Source of the DNA: Puccinia triticina
Lineage: Eukaryota > Basidiomycota > Pucciniomycetes > Pucciniales > Pucciniaceae
Reading direction: 5' to 3'
Assembly: GCF_026914185.1 (NCBI RefSeq)
Contig: NC_070570.1
Coordinates: forward strand, 1,922,001-1,986,000
DNA length: 64,000 nucleotides
Under the pieces are notes generated by a model. That model did not search any database and was not told the DNA's origin. It saw only the letters and a program-made list of their open reading frames with translations. The translations under genes were made by a program, and so were the position numbers. Of this stretch, positions 57,600 through 64,000 are shown in pieces (position 1 is the first letter of the stretch; each line of letters starts with the position of its first letter).

Positions 57600-58960
57600 C
57601 TAGACAAAAAACAAGTCCGCCACGCCCATGCCAAAGCCCAACTAGCCCATAGTCGCCACCGCTGCAATACCTACAGCAAAAGGACCAAAGATTGGTGTCC
57701 CCAACAATTTTGATGGTACCCACGGAGCAAAGGCGTAAAAATATTTTCCCCAAGTGGAGTTGTACATTGCCCCAGTCCTGCAATGCTTTCCACCCACTGG
57801 TCCAAGCTGATTTTTTCACTATTGTATCTGACTGGAGCCGCCAACAGCTGGGCCAAGCAGATGAACATACAGCTACTGGGAGCAAACCAGACTTATCTGC
57901 TTACCTACCAGCACTTCAAGGACCAATTTGAGGCTACATATGAGAATCTGCAGCAATATTCCAAGGTGGCAAAAGCCCTGTGGGAATTGAAGCAGACCAC
58001 ATTGGTGGGGGACTACACTCACCACTTCATTTTCCTTACCACCAAATCCAGATAGGAAGAACAAATACTCATTGAGCTGTACAAGCAGGGCCTGAACAAG
58101 TATATACGACTTGGGGTGGTCATGTCCTCCCCCACATTACCTGAACTAGCGGGAATCTCCAATTTTTCCATCAAGATTGATGTGGAGATCCATCAAGATT
58201 GATGTGGAGATCCATCAAGATTGATGTGGAGATCCATCAAGATTGATGTGGAGATCCATCAAGATTGATGTGGAGATCCATCAAGATTGATGCGGAGATC
58301 CACCAAGATTGATACAGAGATCAACACAGCGGGTGTGGGAGCATTGGCACCAGTCCAGAACCCAACACAATTGACATCTCATAGTTCAAAGGCCGTCTAT
58401 CCAACTCCAAGAAGGAGTGCATGATGCAGGAAGGCCTCTGCTTCTGTTGCAGAGCGCAGGGCCACATTTGCCATGAATGTCTAACTTTAACGGGAAGGGA
58501 CACAGAACTGCTAGGATTTCTGCAATGGAGGACCAGATCTAATAACTTGTAGATGGATGGTGGCACTAAAAGACAATTTGTCAAAAAAATGGAGGAGCTC
58601 TGGAATGAAGGTTGTGCTTTTCCTGAGTGGGGTGGAGTTGTCTTGTAGTATTGGTGCTAGTCAAATTTTACATAAGAATCAAAATGATTCCCAATGGTTC
58701 ATTCCTTGCACCATAACAACTCCCAAAGCCACAACCCAGAGCCCCCTACCCCTGGCCTCCTTCCTGATTGACTCAGGATCAACCCATGATGTCTTAAGCA
58801 AATACTATGCCTCCCTGGCGGGGCTGCTTAGTGGCGCCGCTGCCTCAAAATCATATAACAAACCACGCGTAAACACATCAAACCACCTGTTTTCCGCAGC
58901 AGGTTTGACGTTGCCGGGCCATCAAACCACTTTTTTTTTTGCGGAAAGACCACATTTTTT
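57600..58960 (+). pseudogene. Ty3/gypsy gag-protease relic
   Basis: Broken frames preserve a Gag-like capsid region (PNNFDGTHGAKA, ANSWAKQMNIQLLGANQTYL, HFKDQFEATYENLQ), a CCHC zinc knuckle (CFCCRAQGHICHEC at about 58440-58480, pattern C-x2-C-x4-H-x4-C) and an aspartic protease active site FLIDSGSTHDVL (about 58760-58800). Stops (for example after GAKA), frame changes and a 22-bp tandem expansion disrupt it. Reverse transcriptase is absent from the window. Confidence 0.75.
58169..58322 (+). repeat. 22-bp tandem repeat inside the gag relic
   Basis: About seven copies of CATCAAGATTGATGTGGAGA plus TC, the last ones diverged. Since 22 is not a multiple of three, expansion scrambles the frame. 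Confidence 0.9.
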
Positions 58961-59244
58961 TTAGTAAGGCCCAAAAATTCTTACTCAAAACCATTATGAC
59001 TTGATGTTTTGAAAAATTCATGGTTTCAACTTTGAACACCCCTAGTGCATTCAGTTTGAGTAAAGGCCCTTACATCTAATCTGCGGGCTTTGATGCAAGT
59101 CTGCACTGCAAAGCGGGTTAATGGGGCGGCAGCAGTGGACAAAGTGGGTGGAGTTCATGCGCATGGACAGCGGGCTGACATACAATGTGGCTTGCGTTTC
59201 TGGTATCCACTCTCCCTGGCCCCGCCAGTTGGCTATGTGAACCT
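58961..59244. other. No gene; MITE end at 59020-59045
   Basis: GGTTTCAACTTTGAACACCC resembles the right end of the 8-206 MITE family. Nothing else is supported. Confidence 0.4.
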
Positions 59245-59480
59245 GCATAAAATATTATGTGTCCTATGAGAGCTGAACCCAGGTCTCTTACATCCATGTC
59301 AAGTCTACTAACCACTGTACTAACACTGCAGGCATCTGGGTGTTGGTCCTGTATGCCGTGACATCATGACAAATCAGGCCCACGTGACTGTGGCAGCAGG
59401 TGCAGTGACTGCGCATGTAACCCCGATGTAAGCAACATGATGTCACAGCAGGCAGCACCAACACTGAGATGTCCGCAATG
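59245..59480 (-). repeat. tRNA-derived SINE
   Basis: On the minus strand TTAGTACAGTGGTTAG (box A, about 59324-59309) and GGGTTCAGCTCTCA (box B, about 59280-59267) are separated as in a tRNA with a G-starting D arm. They are followed by an unrelated 3' part. It is the clearest SINE head in the window. Confidence 0.65.
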
Positions 59481-59507
59481 TAAGGACCTGCAAGGACACT
59501 TGGATAT

Positions 59508-60101
59508 TGTTATGGCCTGGTGTATACCTCTCCGGGGGAGAGTTGATGCCCGCTACAATCGTGTAGTCGGGTGGTACCTTTTCTTCCTTCCCCGGGGTTT
59601 TTACAGGTTATGAGCCCAGCGTTGTCTCTGTCGCATGTTCAATTCCCATTGCCTGCATCTCGCACATGTCACATCTCCACAGCTTGTAACCCTCACATTA
59701 CATGACATAACTGTGTTAGCTACTCCTAGTCTTACATACAAGCATATTATTGATTATTGATTTAGGAGTGTGGTTGCCTTAAAATAGTTCCACGGTTCAT
59801 GGGTGCCAAAAGTCCCATTTTAGGATAAATCATAGTATAGTCTTTAAAAATAGCATTAGTATAGTAGCCAGTATGCGTGAAAGTTGACAGTTAACAAGTC
59901 TGTCGGGGAGTAACACTTAGATTTGTATGTAGTTTCACACCAGCCCATTTGGTGTCCAATCCAATATCACCTCTGTTATCAGTGATATTGGCTTGCGGGG
60001 GAGTGTTATGGCCTGGTGTATACCTCTCCGGGGGAGAGTTGATGCCCGCTACAATCGTGTAGTCGGGTGGTACCTTTTCTTCCTTCCCCGGGGTTTTTAC
60101 A
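59508..60101 (+). mobile_element. Complete TRIM-type miniature LTR element
   Basis: Two 98-bp terminal repeats, 59508-59605 and 60004-60101, each run TGTTATGGCCTGGTG...GGGGTTTTTACA (TG...CA). The exact 5-bp target duplication GATAT lies at 59503-59507 and 60102-60106. A primer-binding site starts at the first base after the 5' LTR and a purine tract (GCGGGGGAG) ends at 60003. The 398-bp interior has no coding potential, so it must be mobilised in trans. The near-identity of the LTRs suggests recent insertion. The half-tRNA primer site points to a copia/Ty5-type partner, which is not in the window. Confidence 0.88.
59606..59621 (+). promoter_or_regulatory. Primer-binding site, half initiator tRNA-Met
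   Basis: GGTTATGAGCCCAGCG is complementary at all 16 positions to CGCTGGGCTCATAACC, the anticodon stem and loop of the initiator tRNA at 6195-6290 after intron removal. The match spans the splice junction (bases 37/38) and would put the primer 3' end at about base 40, as in copia and Ty5. Confidence 0.85.
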
Positions 60102-60232
60102 GATATGAATGGCTGCAGGTGGGTGAATGAACATCCACTGGTGTCACATGAAGATCCCTAATTGAGGGTAAGACCTGTAAATGACAGGTCATGAATGAGT
60201 GACACCAGCAGGTATGATAAAGCCAAGAGTAG

Positions 60233-60388
60233 CAGAACCACAACCTGACAGGCTACACCTTTGACACCATCAACAAGGTCCTTGTCATCGGCCTTGATAT
60301 GGGCGGCACTAGTACCAAAGTCACATTTGTGGTTCTTCAGAGAGTTGGATGCGGAGGTGAGCCCGGGAATGAATTGACGGGCGCATGA
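60233..60388 (+). pseudogene. Possible 5-oxoprolinase/hydantoinase fragment
   Basis: A 51-codon open stretch contains VLVIGLDMGGTSTKVTF. The GxDMGGTSTD-type string is the nucleotide-binding motif of the hydantoinase A / 5-oxoprolinase family, here with K in place of D. No further exons were found on either side, so it is at best a fragment next to the TRIM. Confidence 0.35.
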
Positions 60389-61151
60389 AACCGAACTCGG
60401 TCGGACAACCTCGTGTTGATGGGTGAAGATGGAAAGTCGGTATCAAGCCCTCCCGAGTGCATGCCGCAAGTCGCGACGTTTCCCCGGGGCGGAAGACAAG
60501 GCCGGTTCGGGTCAGTTAGAGGGGCGGTTTCCATGGTCCCGCCAGCTTCTAATGAGCACTTGATAGCATGATTAGAAGAGGATGAGCTGGTTCGTGAGTG
60601 AAAGAGCAGGGGTTCACTTGGCGACCTTCACGCTGGATTTTATTTCATCGCTCACGGTGCTCCTGTCCGCCTCCCAATCAACAAACATCTTCACACACCA
60701 TCGTTATCATCGGCCATCTGACAAGCATCCAAGAGCACTTGGAGAATGCCTTATAAGTGCCCCGTTTCTTTTTCCTCTTTACAACCCCATCCCCTCATCC
60801 GAAGCCTACCTCCTGCACACATTCAAGTGCAATTTCCCTTTCCTGTCTATTATCTTCTGGTTCGTCCTCTAGCGGCCGACTCTTGTCCATCTTGTTCATT
60901 TCCTGTTATCAATACCCTCGGAACTTTGAAAGTTAAACCACTTGTTAGAAACAAGCTTGCAGTATCCAGCGGAACCTCTCGACCCGGCCACTGACTTTGA
61001 CAGTCGTTCTCCGTGAATCTTTGCATCCTTCGCAATCAGACCCGTGTCCCTCAAACAAATTTTCTGTTAGTCCTTTTTTTCATCCGCGTTCCGTCCCATT
61101 TTTCGACTTGACGCTAACCAAGAACCACCATGATTCAGAAATTTGCCCACG
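60389..61151. promoter_or_regulatory. Upstream region of the secreted Ala/Gly gene
   Basis: No separate gene is supported. CT-rich tracts at about 60975-61130 just before the ATG are typical of strongly expressed fungal promoters and leaders. Confidence 0.35.
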
Positions 61152-61976
61152 ATGTTGAAGATGAACGTTAGCTCGATGGTGATCATTAGCCTTGCACTCA
61201 TGACCGTCGGAGTTTTCGCCTCCCCATCAAACAAGGATACACGCAACACTCTTTCCATCTCCAGCAAAGGCCGTCGAACGACCGGGAACAGGATGGACAG
61301 ACGGATGGTCCCCCCGCCGGTCGGGCCTGGTGTAGGAGTAGCCGCAGGCCTCAATGCGGCGACTGGTCTGGTTGGGGCAGCTCTTGGGGGACCCGGTCCA
61401 GGTCCCGTCGGTGCTTTTGGCGCCGCCCCGATCGATGGTCCGCCTCCGATGGGCGCAGTCGTGGTCCCCGGTGGCCCTCCAGGCGGCATGGTCGGCGGCA
61501 GCGTTGAAGGAGGAGCGACCGGTAACGCGGCCAATGCAAATGCTGACGCTGCTGCTGATGCCGCCGCCAAAGGCCGCGGCCAGCTCGGCCCTACTGCTGG
61601 CAACTCGGCCGCAAGCGCAGACGCTGCTGCTCACGCCAGGGCAAACGGTGCACGTCCAACAGGTTCGGCCGATGCGAATGGCCCAGATAATCTCACCCAG
61701 GAAGGCCCCTACCCCGGCCCTGGCAGCTCGGCCACAAACGCAGACGCGGCTTCCGGCGCCAGGGCAAACAGTCCACATGGAACAGGTTTGGCCGACGCTA
61801 AAGGCTCAGCGGATGCCGCTACCGGAGGCTTTGGACGCGGGGCCGGCAAGTCAGCCGCAAGCGCAGCCGCGGCTGCCCATGCCAACGCAAATGCCCAAGG
61901 CCCAGGGGCTGTCGATGCAAACAGTTCCTCGGCCAGCAAATCTTCCTCCTCTTCCAACTGGAAACGCCAGTCCTGA
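61152..61976 (+). CDS. Secreted Ala/Gly-rich repeat protein
   Basis: A single exon of 274 residues from the first ATG with a good signal peptide (residues 1-23, SMVIISLALMTVGVFA, cleavage before SPSN). A short basic region (KGRRTTGNRMDRR) follows, then a Gly/Pro/Val-rich segment with no charged residues and about four Ala-rich imperfect repeats of the pattern (G)(N/K)SAASADAAAHARAN...G...ADA. It ends in a Ser tract and NWKRQS, where KR could be a Kex2-type site. The composition resembles structural cell-wall or extracellular matrix proteins. No cysteine is present after the signal peptide, so it is not a hydrophobin. Function is unknown. Confidence 0.75.
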   Translation: MLKMNVSSMVIISLALMTVGVFASPSNKDTRNTLSISSKGRRTTGNRMDRRMVPPPVGPGVGVAAGLNAATGLVGAALGGPGPGPVGAFGAAPIDGPPPMGAVVVPGGPPGGMVGGSVEGGATGNAANANADAAADAAAKGRGQLGPTAGNSAASADAAAHARANGARPTGSADANGPDNLTQEGPYPGPGSSATNADAASGARANSPHGTGLADAKGSADAATGGFGRGAGKSAASAAAAAHANANAQGPGAVDANSSSASKSSSSSNWKRQS

Positions 61977-63583
61977 AAATCTGCTCCTCCAACTCAACCT
62001 TCCTAGGCTTGACCACTCTCTTCGGCCCAACCAAAGCTTTTATCACCTTTGTCTTTTCAGATTGTGGCTATACTGACAGTGTCATTCTGCAATCTCTTCT
62101 ATTCTCTTTTTTCACCCGAGTATGTAACCAAGAGTTGTATTTATCTGTAAATAAAATCTTTAGATGCTTGAATGCTATCTCCCTTTTTTTGTTTGATTCT
62201 TGTGCAGTGTCAACAATGTCAGTAACAGGGTGTTGATCCTGCGGATACCAATTCACATAACAAGAATGTATGATTTCGACACAAATTTCCTCCATGTTGT
62301 GCTAATACGCACTGTCCGCTTGAGTTAGCCCCCCCCCCCCCCCTCCCCCCCTCCCCCCCAGAGTTCAAACCCTTTCAGTAACTATGTAGACCACGCCTGA
62401 AAACACACAAGACCCAGAGGTGTTCGAACTCAGAACCCGCCTGTGGTGAGCTGGGAAGGTACCCTGTATTGAACGTGGTAGACCAGTTATCTTCTTCCTT
62501 GTTGCATTTAAGGTTTGGATTCAGAGTTGAGTCACTGGAGGAATTCCCATGGCCCAAGTGGCTTGATTGAGCAACAGCCACTGGAGCTTATTTGCTGGTG
62601 AAAACTCAATCTCAATCAATTCCCACCAGCCGTACTTATTCTCCTCGATGACTGGTCCGTTCCAGCAGTTAAAGCATGTGCCCGCTTCCCGGGGAGGCTA
62701 CTCGGCATGTCGGTTGTTTTTTTTTGTTGCACATATTTTTTTAGCTGTTGCTGCAAATGCACAATCAAATTGGTGATCTTTGTTTAGGCTTCATTCATGT
62801 TTGCGCCAGTAAGGTTGAGCCTTCCTCCAGATCAAGCATTTTCTAAGGCCTTACTTGGAGCCAATATAATCCAGGCAACATATGAGTTTTTGTGCCTGAC
62901 ATCTTATGTGACATCTGATCAGGCCCGCCAAAACTTGATCAGATGTGACAACAATCCACATTATGTCGCGCAATTATATCAGCTCCCAACGAGGCCTCAG
63001 CCAACAGGAAGTCCTCCACTTGAGAGACTTGGCCTGACAGGTGTGTTCCAGATTTCTTGGTGTTTTGGCAGGGGAGGAGGAAATCAATTTATTTGATTAT
63101 TGGGCCGATCCGACGAGCACATTAAATCATTTGATTCCACTGCTCCTGTAGAGACCAAAAAACATGCACAGGACACACGCGGAGGGCCATGTCGGGCCGA
63201 CCATCGAAGCGGCCAAAAAGTGTGACTAACATTTTGCGGGCGCGGGGTGACAGAAAAGAGGGGGATGGGGCACTGTATATATCGATGGTAGAGCAGGAGG
63301 GGACAAGTCTTTGCGGCATGAATTACGGTGGGGTTCGCTTGAAGGGTGTTGGGAACGTGTGTGGTCTAATCAGAGGGCGATTTCTTGGAGACTGAATCGG
63401 CTCGCCTTTTCGAGCGGCATCAACCAAAAAAAAAATAGGGAAAGAGGTGTATATTAGTTTTGGATTTAAAAAAATGGACTCCGATGTCAGGAGAATCGAT
63501 GGATTTTTCCGGTCGCCAATGTAGGAGAGGAGGGGTTAAGGAAGAGGAGGTTGTGAGGGGAAAGCAGTGAAGACATCGGGGAT
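61977..63583. other. Intergenic; poly-C tract, no gene
   Basis: 62329-62360 is a C-rich microsatellite (C14 TC6 TC8-like). The open frame at 62797-63096 has no recognisable features. 63410-63583 is the 3' flank of the SR-protein gene. Confidence 0.4.
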
Positions 63584-64000
63584 TTACACATCACGGCGAG
63601 GCGAACGCTCTCTCTCCTTGCGATCGTAGCCGCGGTCACGTTCGCGGTCCCGGTCGTCACGTGGGGGCGGGCTGCGTCTGCGCTCCCGGTCGTAGCGACG
63701 GTCCCGAGGACTGCGTTCACGTTCCCGGTCACGACTGCGGTCACGTGGACTGCGATCCCGGTCTCGCGAGTCACGGTAGCCGCCCGGAGAGCGTGAGCGG
63801 TCACGTCGGCCTCCTCCTCCAGGACGCTGTTATCAGCCAAAAACATCAGACCTCAGTCAGCGACCTTGATACTTCGCTTGAAAACAGATGCATACGTACA
63901 TCTTCGATCAGTGTGACCACCATCCCTTTGAGCTCGGTGCCGTCGAGCTTGCGGATTGCATTGTCCGCATCATCCTGAGATCCGAACTCGATAAGCCTGC
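63584..64000 (-). CDS. RRM/RS-domain splicing factor, 3' part
   Basis: Partial: the 5' exons lie beyond the window edge. Exon (>64000)-63900 encodes the end of an RRM (LIEFGSQDDADNAIRKLDG then TELKGMVVTLIED). A 73-bp GTACGT...ACAG intron separates it from the last exon 63826-63584, a basic RPGGGGRRDRSRSP stretch and RD/RS/RE dipeptides to the stop at 63586-63584. This is the layout of SR-family pre-mRNA splicing regulators (RRM, Gly-rich hinge, RS tail). Which SR protein it is cannot be decided without the N-terminus. Confidence 0.85.

Noticed and set aside
58169..58322. Regular 22-bp repeats, CRISPR-like at first sight
   Set aside because: Units are directly adjacent without spacers, and the context is a fungal retrotransposon relic.
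62797..63096. 99-codon open frame near the right side
   Set aside because: No signal peptide, domain or splice partner; sequence composition is that of surrounding intergenic DNA.

Overview
The window is nuclear DNA of a filamentous fungus, most likely a basidiomycete of the rust order (Pucciniales, Puccinia-like). This is inferred from short introns (about 57-211 bp) with GT/AG ends, a basidiomycete-type gene set, a KDZ DNA transposon with a cysteine-rich CxC N-terminus, a family of large secreted proteins without recognisable domains, and heavy nested transposon content. No species call is justified from sequence alone.

Layout. 0-3.4 kb is repeats (a MITE, a 29-bp minisatellite, a 758-bp foldback element). 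3.45-25.0 kb is a gene-rich stretch: secreted two-module gene A (3453-5223), an intron-containing initiator tRNA-Met (6195-6290, minus), a very GC-rich TPR-containing gene (about 6.36-12.07 kb), an FHA/coiled-coil/tail-anchored SLMAP-type gene (14.2-16.6 kb, minus), secreted gene B (17.0-20.2 kb) and its decayed paralogue C (22.0-25.0 kb). 25-31.6 kb is repeat-dense and gene-free. 31.6-46.4 kb is one KDZ transposon bounded by about 138-bp inverted repeats. It contains a dead transposase, a dead HMG-box-like accessory gene on the other strand, and several layers of nested insertions: a TIR element, an LTR element inside it, a second LTR element and an AT-rich element inside that, plus foldback, hAT-like and SINE insertions. 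47.1-53.6 kb holds three conserved genes, all on the minus strand: complex I subunit ESSS/NDUFB11, a C2H2 transcription factor, and an SRm160-type PWI/SR splicing factor with an internally deleted hAT element 220 bp upstream. 54-61 kb is again transposon-rich: foldbacks, a Ty3/gypsy gag-protease relic, a SINE and a complete miniature LTR element (TRIM). 61.15-61.98 kb encodes a small secreted Ala/Gly-repeat protein. The right edge holds the 3' part of an RRM/RS splicing factor.

Strongest observations. (1) Genes A, B and C define an apparently undescribed protein family in which each protein carries two copies of a module built around a W-x-L helix, an (F/L)P(I/L/V)(M/F)G turn and an (I/L)xxF(F/L)(S/T) helix. 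B and C also have a signal peptide followed by a Myc-like basic motif. (2) The TRIM at 59508-60101 has a primer-binding site that matches 16 of 16 bases of the anticodon arm of the initiator tRNA encoded at 6195-6290, across its splice junction. (3) The nested insertion stack in the KDZ element can be ordered in time from target-site duplications.

All exon models were built by eye from splice consensus, reading-frame continuity and family resemblance. No alignment or database search was run.
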